Of a stretch of 64,000 nt of DNA, positions 22,529 through 33,798 are shown piece after piece; position 1 is the stretch's first letter, and each line of letters begins with the position of its first letter. Position numbers and translations under genes: made by a program. The notes under the pieces were generated by a model that ran no database searches, was not told where the DNA came from, and saw only the letters and a program-made list of their open reading frames with translations. Origin of the DNA: Teratosphaeria epicoccoides (Eukaryota > Ascomycota > Dothideomycetes > Mycosphaerellales > Teratosphaeriaceae); the NCBI GenBank assembly GCA_021401465.1, contig JADDMT010000049.1, positions 124,001-188,000 on the forward strand, in the 5' to 3' direction.

Positions 22529-24170
22529 GGACTACCTACTCGCACGGGGTCTACTAAACACCCCGAAGCGACCATGAGTAACAGGGGTAGTAACGCCACG
22601 AAGAGAGGCCGGCATCTTCTTCTTTAGTAGGTTGCGAGGGAGCTTGTCTTCGGAGCCTATAGTAGCCAGAGAACTAGCGACACCCTTACCGCGCCTAGTC
22701 GCGACGACTACCTCATCCTTAGCATCAGAAGGCGAAGAGACTCGAGCGCGCTTGCGGCTGTCACGCTCGGCCCTCGAGATCATCTTGCGCTTCTTGACAC
22801 GAGTGTCGACCACATCATTAGACTCGGTGTCTCCCTTAGGCGTAACTAGTGCGGTGACACTACAGCGCGAAGGGATCACGTTAGGACCGAAGGTATCCTG
22901 AACGTCGTCATCCTCCTCATCCTCAAAGATCTGGCCTAGAGGCTTGTGCCTTAGCGTCTTGACGGACGCAGTGCGGGTCGCAAGCGGGGAAGGCTCGGCT
23001 TCCTCGTCGCTGACCTCAATTTCGGCCCTGGCCCTCTTCTTCTTCTTGGACAGTAGCGTCGAGGCGGCGTAGGCGGCGGCGCTACAATGTGTTAGCTGTA
23101 CGCACGCGACAGGATTCGAGTAAGTAACTTACGGCTTAGTCCTCGGGACCGGCTTAGAGGCAGGCTGCCTCTTAGTACGGCGCTAGGGCGTGGCCTTAGC
23201 GGCGGGAGCGGTGAATTGCTTGATGACCTTCTTGCGGATCATCCGCGTCTTAAAGTCATCGTCAATAGAGGCAAGGGCCCCGAGTTGCTAATGCTGACAG
23301 CTAGTCGGATATTTCTCGACGCTAACGTTAGCCTAGCGGAGAAAGTCGGGGACTGCCTACCTGCACGGGGTCTACTAAACACCCCGAAGCGACTATGAGT
23401 AACGGGGGTAGTAACGCCACGAAGAGAGGCCGGCATCTTCTTCTTTAGTAGGTTGCGAGGGAGCTCGTCTTCGGAGCCTATAGTAGCCAGAGAACTAGCG
23501 ACACCCTCACCGCGCCTAGTCGCGACGACTACCTCATCCTTAGCATTAGAAGGCGAAGAGGCTTAAGCGCGCTTGCGGCTGTTACGCTCGGCCCTCGAGA
23601 TCATCTTGCGCTTCTTAACACAAGTGTCGACTACATTATCAGACTTAGTGTCCCCCTTAAGGCGTAACTAGTATAGTGACACTATAGCGCGAAGGGATTA
23701 CATTAGGACCGAAGGTATCCTAGATGTCGTCATCCTCCTCATCCTTAAAGATCTGGCCTAGAGGCTTATGCCTTAGCGTCTTGACAGATGTAGTGTAGGT
23801 CGCAAGCAGGGAAGGTTCGGCTTCCTTGTCGCTAACCTTAATTTTGGCCCTAGCCTTCTTCTTCTTCTTAGATAGTAGCGCCGAGGCGGCGTAGGCAGCG
23901 GCGCTACAATGTGTTAGCTGTACGCACGCGACAGGATTCGAGTAAGTAACTTACGGCTTAGTCCTTAGGACCGGCTTAGAGGCAGGCTGTCTCTCGGTAC
24001 GGCGCTAGGGCGTAGCCTTAGCGGCAGGAGCGGTAAATTGCTTGATGACCTTCTTGCGGATCATCCGCGTCTTAAAGTCATCGTTAATAGAGGCAAGGGC
24101 CCCGAGTTACTAACGCTAACAGCTAGTCGGATATTTCTCGACGCTAACGTTACCCTAGCAGAGAAAGTTA
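22529..24170. repeat. 821-bp tandem duplication inside the A2 accessory gene
   Basis: ACCCCGAAG at 22560 recurs at 23381 and the sequences stay aligned to about 23349/24170. The second unit carries more C-to-T and G-to-A changes than the first, so the units have diverged by RIP. A0 and A1 have only one unit. Confidence 0.85.
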
Positions 24171-24766
24171 GCATTCATGCTTAGAGGGTACCCGCACTAT
24201 ATGCGTACTATGGCGAAGGTCTTGACCCTAACGGTTAGCACCTTCAAGATCTTCTAGACTAAGTCTACGATTAGACCTAGACAAACGTTTTCGCCTGTTA
24301 GCAGAGAGTCGAAGCGAACACTGCCGTAAGAACGGTTAGTAGTCGCGGTAAAGCACGAGAGGGCACTAAGCAGGTAGGCAAGTACCTTGCGGTACTTAGC
24401 CTGTAGCCTGTTTATAGTCAGAGTACCTTTAGCAATCCCCTTGTCGCGCGCACTCTAGAAGTCATCGATGTTATAGCAGAGCTAGTTGTACTCGCTATAC
24501 ACCTCTTTAGGGAGGTCTTGGCATTTTTGATGCTTGCTATTATAGTGAACACAATTGTAGTAGACACTGTCCTTATTAAATCTACTGACGTAGATCTTAG
24601 CTACACTTCGGTTAGTATAAGTCACGCATACCTCGCGGGTAGGGGACGCCTTACTAACACGCGGAGGAGAGATGTGTGCAGCTTGGCTACTAAGGTTGTC
24701 GAGGCATTGTTAACACGAGCGACGATCGCGGGCAGAGCGAGTAGCGTCGAACTTAGTCTGTAGCAC
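22532..24766 (-). pseudogene. A2 antisense accessory gene with 51-nt intron
   Basis: A gene antisense to pol lies between pol and the 3' LTR. Exon 1 (from about 24766) encodes LQTKFDATRSARDR, then a Cys-containing segment (QCLDNLSSQ ... NSKHQKCQDLPKEVYSEYN) and a helical stretch (TINRLQAKYRKVLAYLLSAL). The intron at 23954-23904 has GTAAGT at its 5' end, GCTAAC as branch site and TAG at its 3' end. Exon 2 is basic (KKRKMISRAERDSRKRARV, then ATRRGKGVASS). The downstream part is duplicated in tandem (22529-23349 and 23350-24170), each with its own intron (23132-23082 in the other copy). Stops at CAG/TGG positions show RIP. I do not recognise a named domain; fungal retroelement accessory proteins are the nearest known category. 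The true 5' end is uncertain, with a possible upstream exon. Confidence 0.65.
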
Positions 24767-25132
24767 ATAAGCTATTATAGCTAAGACAGGTTAATTGATC
24801 TTAATTGATTAATTAAAGAAGAAGAAGCTCCGGTATAGACCCGTAGACACGGCGAGGCGCAAGCTAAGCGAAATAGGAGTAGAGGTCGATGTTAGTGTCT
24901 TAGAACAGGAAGTTTAGGAAAGTGACGAGGTTTTTATACCCTCTAACAGCCCCCCTGTTGCCTACCGCAACCGTTAAGCTAGTAACTCGAACTACATGCG
25001 CAGAGTACCTACCTTTAGTTAACTTACAAGGGGACCGAATGATGTAATAACAGATAACGCGGCTGTCACGCATGTACGCCGACCGCACTCGTGCTAGCCT
25101 ACTAGCATGAAAATGTAGCGAGGCCCGCGCTA

Positions 25133-25146
25133 GGAGCGCGCTCCTG
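25133..25146. promoter_or_regulatory. Conserved palindrome AGGAGCGCGCTCCT in the family A 3' region
   Basis: A perfect 14-bp palindrome, preceded about 40 bp upstream by a second inverted repeat (TGCTAG-cctа-region, arms TGCTAG and CTAGCA near 25092-25107). Both recur in A1 (about 35996-36047) and in A0 (about 43669-43715). They lie upstream of the antisense accessory gene and may be its promoter elements or an RNA structure near the element's 3' end; function is unproven. Confidence 0.45.
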
Positions 25147-25573
25147 CCGTTTTAAGCGGCGCGCGTAGAGTGTCCGCGTACTTTCCTACTACCCTAAGGT
25201 TCTGCGACACGTTCTTCATAGTCACGACTAAATAGGGACAGCCAAGCTACTTGGCGAGGCTAGCGCGTATGCTCGCCCTATAATTTCAAGGATTAACTAA
25301 AGTACGTGCTTGTAGTATCCTAGTATCTCGATCCGCATGTAAAGCGAAGGTGTTACGAAGCTGCCTAACATGTAACGGGTTAAAACCCGCCTGAGTTAGC
25401 AGCCTCCGCCCTGTACTTGCTACGAAGGTGTTAAGGTATACGCATGACATATGTTACGTAGGCTATCTACCTATTTACTCTTGCGCAGTGTAAGCGTGCT
25501 ACATCCTATACCCTATATGTTCCGCGTGTATTACTCGGTAAGGCTAGGGACATCCTCATAGGAGGAGGGGCAG

Positions 25574-25933
25574 TAATACAGTTAATACTAGGGGGCTATT
25601 AGAACTACATAGGTTCTAATGCCTGCCCTTAGTATGCAGTGACCCTGCTACATATAGCAAGGGGGTCCTTTATACATACGTTAGCTTATATGTCGTCTAA
25701 GAGGGATTAGTTGTTAACGTAGGACGCCCCTACGTCGCTAACCCTACGGTACCCCTACGGGGTTAGGCTTGGACATGCTTTCCCTAATTAAGGAGCGTCA
25801 GGGGTTATAAGTACCCTTAGTGCTACCTCTGCAATAAGCAGAAAGCAGTGCTATCTTATACCTACTAAAAGGTCGGATTACTCTGTCATACTACGAGATA
25901 TTTCCATATCATATAGCATATACATCTATATTA
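25574..25933 (+). repeat. A2 3' LTR (360 bp)
   Basis: Starts TAATACAGTTAATACTAGG directly after a polypurine tract and ends TCTATATTA. The sequence that follows is A1 integrase. Confidence 0.88.
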
Positions 25934-27280
25934 GATTTCATTACCGATTTGCTACTAGCAAAGTAGAAAAGCAATGTAGTTAATGCTATCCTTGTAGTAG
26001 TTAACTAATACTCGAAGATGAATGTCTTTATCCTATGTACGAAAAAGTGCACAAGTAGCGAGCTTGCGCAACTACTTCGCGACAAAGTCATATAGCGCTT
26101 TAGTATCCTCCGAAGTATCCTATTAGATCGAGGTTCTGTCTTTACTAGTAAATACTAGCAAGAATTTGTGTTTAAGGCGCGTGTTAAGTACCGCCTAAGT
26201 ACAGCATTCTATCTACAGACTAATAGTCAGACTAAACGTATAAACTAGACTCTTAAGTAGTACCTTTAGTACTACTACGCTAAGAACTAGGATGCCTAGG
26301 CTGACGTAATTCCTATGGCGGAATTTGCAGTTAATAACAGCGTGTATGCTACTATGCGCATGTCGCTATTTTAGATTCTTTATAGCTTTAATCTAGAAAT
26401 ACACCTAGAACCGCCTCAGGACGAGTCTTCTAAGGAGAGGGTGCTAGCCGCCGCGGAATTAGCGCGGCATATGCGCGAGGTACATTCGGTGCTAATAGAA
26501 CACTAGAAAAAGGCCTTAGAATCCTAGATTAAACATAATAACGCCTGTGCTAAACTAATGTAGTACGTAGTTAGTACGAAGGTATTACTATTAACGAAGA
26601 ATCTCAAGCTAAAACTTCTAAGCAAGAAGATGACGCTAAGGTTCGTTAGACCCTTCCGGATACGCGACATAATAGGCTCGTAGGCATACTAGCTATCGTT
26701 GCTATCGTCGTATCATGTGCACGACGTCTTCTACGTATCTCTACTCGAACTATAGGTACAGCGCAAGGGCGAAGAGCCCGCGGACCCGATGCTAGTAGCA
26801 GAAGAGAACGAAGAGTAGGAAGTCAAGAGTATTAAGGACAGTATGTAGCGTAAGGGCGTAACGTACTATCTAGTAAAGTAGAAAGGATACCTACCTAAGT
26901 ACACATAATAGGTTCTAGCCGAAGACTACAAGAACGCTCTAGAAGCTATTTGTGAATTCGAAGAGCAGAGGAGGCGTAAGCAGGGCTTAAGAAGGTCGAT
27001 TCGTAGGAAGATAAGGGCTTCGGAGCAGAATTCTTAACATGTGTATGTAGCGCATAACACGCGGAGTAATAACAAGAAGCAAACGCCCTACTCATACATC
27101 ATTAATGCCTAAAGGCATACCTAGAATAAACCTAAGGAGAACAAGAGACATGCTCGGATTAGCTTTGTAGCTAATGCTTAGCAACTACTAGTTAGGGGCT
27201 TCCTAACTAAACCCGAAGTAGAAGAGTCTCTCTTATTACGGTCCGCTAGGGACTACCTACCTATACGGGGTCTACTAAAC
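25934..27280 (+). pseudogene. A1 pol C-terminal part and start of its 3' region
   Basis: Homologous to A2 21213-22559: integrase core, chromodomain (about 26800-26960) and pol end near 27044. Heavily interrupted by TAG/TAA. It ends at the TAAAC target site of element B and resumes at 34284 in the antisense accessory gene. Confidence 0.8.
27276..27280 (+). repeat. Target-site duplication of B, left copy (TAAAC)
   Basis: TAAAC precedes element B here and follows it at 34279-34283. The uninterrupted site CTACTAAACACC exists in A2 at about 22551-22562. Confidence 0.9.
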
Positions 27281-27760
27281 TGTCATAAGGGTAGGTGCTA
27301 ATAGCAGGAAGGGGATCAGGTGTTAGACTCGTAGAGCTATAAAGAATATCGATAATAGCAGTTAACCTTGTAACTAACTCTCCTCTAAGCAAGAGAGGAT
27401 TAAATTGAGATTAAGCACGAAGCTCCTAACTGCCTGTCCTAAAGCTATCCCTTTATACTAGAGAGACAGAGTAGCTCTGTTAGATCTGTTAACAGATCCG
27501 TGTCTACAGATCTATAGACTAACCCTACAGATCTAAGGGTCTGTCATCCTATGACAGATCCCTTCTTCCTTGTAGGCCTATAGATCTGTAGACTAACCCT
27601 ACAGATCCGGGGATCTGTCCTCACGTGACAGATCCTTTCTCCTATGACTATGCCTATAACTCATAGTACTCCTATAACTATACTTTAACTTATGGCACTT
27701 AGGACCCTTATAATCCTGTATCCTATAGTACTCCGGACAGTACTCCTAATACTTATGACA
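27281..27760 (-). repeat. B 3' LTR (480 bp) with tandem dyad repeats
   Basis: Identical in length to 33799-34278. Contains two tandem units of about 74 bp that each carry a GATCTGTAG/CTACAGATC dyad and a GGATCTGTC/GACAGATCC-type dyad. Confidence 0.92.
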
Positions 27761-27869
27761 CTATCCCCCTCTTAGCCTAGCTTGTCCCTAAGCTACCTTA
27801 TTAGTACGGGGTTTCTCTTGTCACTTTTTTTACGCTATAATATCTTCTCTTTCTACATTACTGCCTTAT

Positions 27870-28391
27870 GTCATTCTAGACACTAACGCCCCTTTAACGT
27901 AGAAACGCAAACGCCGCGCGAATCGAATCTATCGTTAGGGCTAGGACAGCATGAAGTCCTACACTTAGTGTCAAGAGTTAAAACTCGTTTGTCAGGTATA
28001 CATTTCCTTAGGGAAATGTTCGTAATGTTACTTTAGCAACTATCGGAATTGTAACGCGAAGGTAACAGAGGTCGAATAGAAGAAGTTAGGCGATTAGCAG
28101 AAAAGACTAATTGCTAATCTCGATCATGCGAAGGTAGTCCTAGCCAAGGCTTCGCAGAAGATAATAGAGGCGCATGCAAAGGAGATGCGTCTTCGAAAAC
28201 AGTTAGACGTAGTCAACCGGGAGGTCGAGGATAGTCGCGCTCTCGAGGAGCGTGAGATCAGGGAGGATGAGGCCGAGGAACAAGCTCTCTCGCAGGCTGG
28301 GTTTCTCCTTGACCTAGATCCTTCTGTAGGTCTCGCTCTTAGTCCTACGACATGGAGCGTAATAGAGGGTTTCGCTAACGCCTCATACTAG
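27870..28391 (+). pseudogene. B accessory gene antisense to pol (Cys-rich + coiled coil)
   Basis: In one plus-strand frame: a basic N terminus (KRKRRANRIYR near 27903-27935), a Cys-rich segment (CQELKLVCQVYISLGKC then a CxxC-like pair and NCNAKVTEVE, about 27972-28072), then a heptad-rich, highly charged helix (LRKQLDVVNREVEDSRALEE, 28191-28250) and an acidic tail to a stop at 28389-28391. The last 9 bases overlap the pol stop region on the other strand. A few TAG/TAA codons break the N-terminal half; the last 68 residues are open. From memory this resembles Cys-cluster plus coiled-coil hypothetical proteins linked to fungal Gypsy elements, but the function is unknown. Confidence 0.65.
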
Positions 28392-31300
28392 GGTTTCCTG
28401 GATAGCGTGATAGCCGAGCTAGTCGACGGCGTCCCGCAGGAGTCTAGTCGTAGCTTAGGATCTTCTTCCTAGGTTCGTTCCTTTCTCGAAACTTCGTATC
28501 TTTTGCTAACAGTTTTGCAGATGTTCTAGGGGTTCCTAGGTGTTCTCGGTACTCCTATATCCTTCCCATTTTACTAAGTACTCTCGCTGTCCGTCCTGCT
28601 AGCGAGTGTCGATAATCCTCTCGACAGTGTACTCCGGTTCTTCTACTTTAGGGTCAAGTAGTAAGGGTTCTGATTGTAGTGCGGCGTCCGGCGCTACTTG
28701 TTCTAGCAGAGAGACATAGAACACTAGGTGTATTCTTATCTGCTTAGGTAGCTGTAACTCAAAATTAGCTAGTCCCTTCTTGGCCTTGATCCTGAATAGT
28801 CCTAGTTTTACAGCGTCTAGTTTTTTACTCGGCTTGTCCGATTTGATGTGATGGCGGAGGAGATACACCTTGTCCCCCTCCTTTAGAATTAGTCCCTTAA
28901 TTCTCTTACGATTCGCGTACTATGCCATGTTCTACTAATAGAACTGCAGGTCGAGTCGTGCTTCTGTTTGCAGTCGGCGTAGATGTTCTACTCGTCTAAG
29001 TGCTACTAGGTTCGGATTACTAGCTAAGACGTCCGGGATGTCTTCTATAGCTAATCTATACGCCATCTGAAATGGCGAGAGTCCTGTCAACTCTGCTAGC
29101 GTACTATTATACGCGAGCTATGCTATTAGCAACAACTCTACCTAGTTGTTCTGGTCCCTATTCACATAGGATCGAAGGTACTATTCTAACGTCTGATTTA
29201 GGCGTTCTGTCTGTCTATCTGTCTAAGGGTAGAAGGAAGTACTTAGTCGATGTTTGACCTAGAATTGTCTTATTAGGGCTCTCTAGAAGTTAGAGGTAAA
29301 CACGGATCCTCGATCCGTTACTAGGTCCTGTAGCATGCCGTGTAGTACTACTACCTATTTAATGAAGACATACGCGATATCTTTAGTCTTAAAGTCTTCG
29401 CAGTAAGGGATAAACTTCCTAAACTTAGTGAATTAGTCGACTACTACTATGATCCTGTCGAAGAACTCATTAGTAGCGGGTTCTCTCGACTAAGGTAGTT
29501 TGACGATAAAATCCATGGCGAGCGATTCCTATGGCTGTTAAGGTACCTTAAGTAGTCGTAGTAGCCTATACGGTTTGTGACAGTCATGCTTACTTCGTTA
29601 GTAAGTTACACATCGACAGACGTAGTCCTTGATTGCCTTGCTTATCCTAGGGAAGTAATATTCTTGTCAGAGAATTTGCTTCATTTTAGACACTCCCGGG
29701 TGTCGTGCCTAAGGTACGTTGTGTCGCAGGCGTAGTAGTTCCGATCGTAAAGACGTTAGCATGTATACTAATCCTTAAAACAGAAGGATTCTGTCTTCGT
29801 CTTCCTAATCCTCCTGTCCATTAATGTCGTCGCGGATAGCGAGTGCAGTTAGGTCATAGATTAGCGCGTTCTTCAGGTCGTCCTGAAATCTACTAGTCTA
29901 TGTGACAGTCATGGCCGCGAGTCAGTTGACTCCTAGCGTGCTATCGCTATTTTCCTAGAGAACAGCATGTTTCTCCTACTTCACACCCTTCATGTAGTCT
30001 GTCTAGCGGCTAAGTGCATCGGCGCGTGCGTTATTAGTCCCCTTACGATAGACGATCTTGCAGTTAAAACTAGAGAGCTCCTTGCTCTACTAAACCTGTC
30101 GTCAGTTTAACTCTTTCGTTGTTATGAAGTATCGCAAGTTCTCATGGTCTGTGTAGACCGTAACCTAGTGCTTAGAACCTTCTAAGTAGACTCGCCAGGC
30201 CTTGTAGGCGTCTACTATAGCTAGAAGTTCTTTGTCGTAGACATCATAATAGAGTTCTAGTCTAGACAATTTCCTCGAGTAGTAGGCAACTAGCTGTAGT
30301 CGTCTACTCGGTCCTAGTTGACTTAAGCATGCCCTAAGTGCTACGTCGGAGGCATCTGTTTCGACTATGATAGGCTTATCTAGGTCGAACACAAGTAAGA
30401 TCAGCTAATCTGTAAATTGTCGCTTAAGTTCCTTGAAGGCATTCTGTTAGGCGTCGTCCTATACGAATGGTGTATCCTTCGTCGTAAGAGTCGTAAGTAG
30501 TGCCATGATCTTCGAATAGTTTGCTACAAATCTCCTATAGAAGTTAGCGAATCCAAGGAAGGACTATACTTCCTTAACATTAGTTAGCGTAGGCTACTCT
30601 TTTACGACCTAGACTTTCTTAGTGTCTATCTTGATTCTATTCTATGCTACTACGTAGCTAAGGAATTATACTTCCTGCTTATGAAACTCGCTCTTCTGCG
30701 GCTTGACCTTTAGCCGGTAATGCTAGAGTTTCTAAAGTACCTTATGCACGTAAGTCCTATGCTCTTCGATCGTCTAGGAATAGACGAGGATGTCGTCTAG
30801 GTATATAACCACAAAGACGTCGAGGTACTCTCGTAGTACGTTGTTAATAAATGCCTGCCATGTAGCCAGGGCGTTTGTTAACCTAAATGGCATGACTATG
30901 TACTTGTAGTGTCCGAACCTAGTTCGGAACGTAGTCTTCTATTCTTCGCCTTCCTTAATTCGAATTCGGTTATACGCTCCGGGTATGTTAAACTTCGAGA
31001 ACCATATTGCTCCTTATAGGCGGTCCTGCAATTCTAAGAGCAAAGGAAGCGGATAACTATTCTTTATCGTGATGTCGTTTAATCTACGATAATCTACGTA
31101 GAGTCGCTAGTTATCTTCCCCCTTAGGCACAAACAGGATTAGATATCCGGCTAGGGACTACGACTCACGGATAAAGCCTTTCTAGAGGTTGTCTTCTAGG
31201 TATTTCCGGAGAATCTCTAGTTTCGCCGCTAACAACGGGCGAACTAATTGCTTCGTTAGTGTCTTGCTAGGGAGTAAGGGTATCCTGTAGTCCTACTCCT

Positions 31301-33739
31301 AGTGTTCTAGCAGAGCTTCTTAGTCGGGTTCTTCCTTGAAAAGAGTAGCGAACTCTTTATACTTATCGGGAACTATAAATTCGACCTTGACTTCCGATTG
31401 CGTTACTTTGACCTATAGGACGTGCACTTCCTGTTCTAGATCCTTAATGGCGGCTACTATCTCGCTTAAAGTCATAGCACATATTTCGATCTTGCCTAGT
31501 ACGTCGTGTACTACAGGTAGAGGTATCGATCTTAAGAGTTCTAGGAACTAGATCCTCTCATTCTTCTAGTCGATATAGGGGTTAGCGTTTCTTAGCTATG
31601 GCAACCCTAGTACTACATCCGAGCCTAGTGACTCCGTGATGTCGAACTAGAGCATCTCTTAGTAGCGTCCTATCCGCAGAGGCATTATCTCGGTCTCTTC
31701 GTCAACTACTCCTTAGTTGTACATAACCGGCTTTCCATTAATCGCTTGTAGCGAGAAAGCATTCGTCTTCGCCTGTAGCTTTATCCTAGCTATCCTGGCG
31801 AACTTAGGCGTCATGAAGATTCTAGTACATCCTGAATCTATTAAGGCCCTAGCTAGCGTTTCGTCAATGTGTACCTATACTCTAAGGTTGTTCGCGTATC
31901 TGGCGCCGATCGCGGCACATCGTTACAGCCCTATCTAGTCCGTCCGTAGGTCTAATTCTAGCGGACCTCGTCGTTTCCCGAATAACTGTCTTCACGGACT
32001 AGTTTAGGGATCGTGCGGTCTCGGCTTCTTCTCTAAGCGTTACCGTTTTCTGGCCTAAAAGATCGTTCTCGTTCTTAGCCTCGCTATTCCTACGCGTTTC
32101 TTGCGTACTCTATCTTTAAGTAATAGACTCGGAGTTGTAGCGCTCTTGGAATCTGAATACCTTTGTAGGTTAGGTAGCCTCCCTAGGGCGTGAACTCTAC
32201 CCCGAACAGTACAATTTCTTGGACAACTTTCTAATGCGCGTGAGGTTAAGCTACGACTAGTAGTCTCCTCAAGTGTCGTCGCATACAGTCAGCTAGTTCG
32301 TCATACTAAAGCTAGTCGACGTGTTGTACTCCATTAATCTATGGGCAAGCCTAAGCCTACTAGTTCTGTATGATTTAGATAATGTCGAGTCCGATGTCAT
32401 GCGGCGGCATAGCCTATCGCTCTATGCTCTCGTCTTCCTCGGAATCAGGAATGACGGCTTCGACAAGCTCGTAGTTATCGTCCGAACCTTCTTCTTCTTC
32501 TTCTAGTTCCTATTGCCTTAGGACTATTACACTAGAAGGTGTACCCCTTAGCGCACAGATCGACTATGCCTTATTTCGGCTAGGGTACTATCCGGAACCA
32601 TCTTTATTACTCATGTGAATTCGACAATTGTCGTCGTAGCACGCAGTCTAAGTAAGTGCGGCATAGTCTAGTTCTCGAGTAGCGGCGGCCTTTTACTTAG
32701 GTGCCGTCGTTGTTACGCAAGCCTGCTCTATCCTAGGCAGCTCTTGTCGTTGCTTCTTCGCAAAACACTCGCGGGAAAAGTGTCCTTTCTTTCTACAGTT
32801 ATGGCACTCGAGATTACTCTTGTCGAATGGCTTCTTCAGACCATTCTGATTAGGAGAGCCTTTCCGCGGCTTTCCTCGGGGTCTATTCCTCGGACGCCCC
32901 TTAGTCGCATCTAACTCCATAGGTTAGAGACTATAGTAATCGCTTTGCCATTTCGGTGCTAATCGTTAGACCTTATGGTTAGCCTATGCCAGCTTGCGAT
33001 TTCTATGTTGTCGTTCTTGCTGTCGTTCCTAGATGCGATTATCGATTCTAATCGCGAGATCGCTCATTTCCTTGAATGTCGTTAGCTAATCTCCTCGGGC
33101 AATTTCGTCTTTAACCGTCTCATTTAGTCCCTAGTAGAACTAAGCGGCTAAAGCGTTATCATTCTAGTCGACTCGAGCAGAGAGGGTCTGAAAGTCCGCG
33201 CGGTACTTAGTAGCGGAACCCTTCTGCTAGATTCCTAGGAGAGCCCTCTCGGCCTCTTGTTACTCATTACTAAGCCTAAACGCTTCGCGTAATGCCTTAA
33301 ACAAGGACTTGTCTAAGTTAAGAATCTCCCTAGTCGTCGTCTTCCTAGCTTCGGCGTTACTGATGTGATCTAGATAATCTGTCAGATGAGGCTAGATAAA
33401 CTCGAACGCCGGTCCCTTTAGGTAAGAGACAATGTACATCATTCACTTATGATGTGTCGTAAACCGTTCCGTATCTACGTTAAATGCTAACTAGCATTGT
33501 AGGATAAACATCTCGACTTGAGATTATTGTCCTATGAACTCTGTAGGGCTTCCTATCTTGAAGCCGTTATTGCCGTGTCTATTCCCGGTAGTTGAACCTG
33601 CGACGGATACTAGAGCAATCTCGCTAAGGTAAATGGATTCGAGCTACTACGTAACTTGAGGTATAGCGGCAACTTGTTCTCGTAGTGTCAGTTAACTGTC
33701 GCTAGAACTTAAACTAACAGTTAAAGAACTACTTAACAT
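28383..33739 (-). pseudogene. B gag-pol remnant (zinc knuckle, RT, RNase H, integrase, chromodomain)
   Basis: Starts at the ATG at 33739-33737 (MLSSSLTVSLSSSD). Gag ends in a CCHC zinc knuckle (CHNCRKKGHFSREC, about 32800-32760; open 32920-32693). Reverse transcriptase has VIYLDDILV at 30810-30781, RNase H reads PIIVETDASDVALRA (open 30392-30165), and a C-terminal part (28868-28599) leads into a chromodomain (EYTVERIIDTR). There are RIP stops and at least one net frame change. Catalytic RT Asp residues are preserved, unlike in C. Confidence 0.85.
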
Positions 33740-33798
33740 AGGCGTATGTCAAGCGCTCGACGAGTCTCCTGATGCTTCCTTAGAAGTAGTGCTCAAAA

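Larger units (their letters stand above)
16943..25933 (+). mobile_element. A2: least-mutated family A chromovirus
   Basis: Complete from LTR (16943-17302) to LTR (25574-25933), both 360 bp, total 8991 bp including an 821-bp internal duplication. Order: LTR, 274-bp leader, gag-pol (17577-22316), antisense accessory gene (22532-24766), 3' untranslated region, polypurine tract AGGAGGAGGGG (about 25560-25570), LTR. It retains many CpG dinucleotides that the same sites in A1 and A0 have lost, so it is the youngest A copy. The five bases on each side (GTCTT, GATTT) do not match, so the insertion has been rearranged. Confidence 0.88.

Noticed and set aside
24518..24763. Plus-strand frames repeated at 43084 and 46836
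   Set aside because: They are the reverse strand of the antisense accessory gene's first exon. The minus strand has the conserved Cys pattern and the intron.
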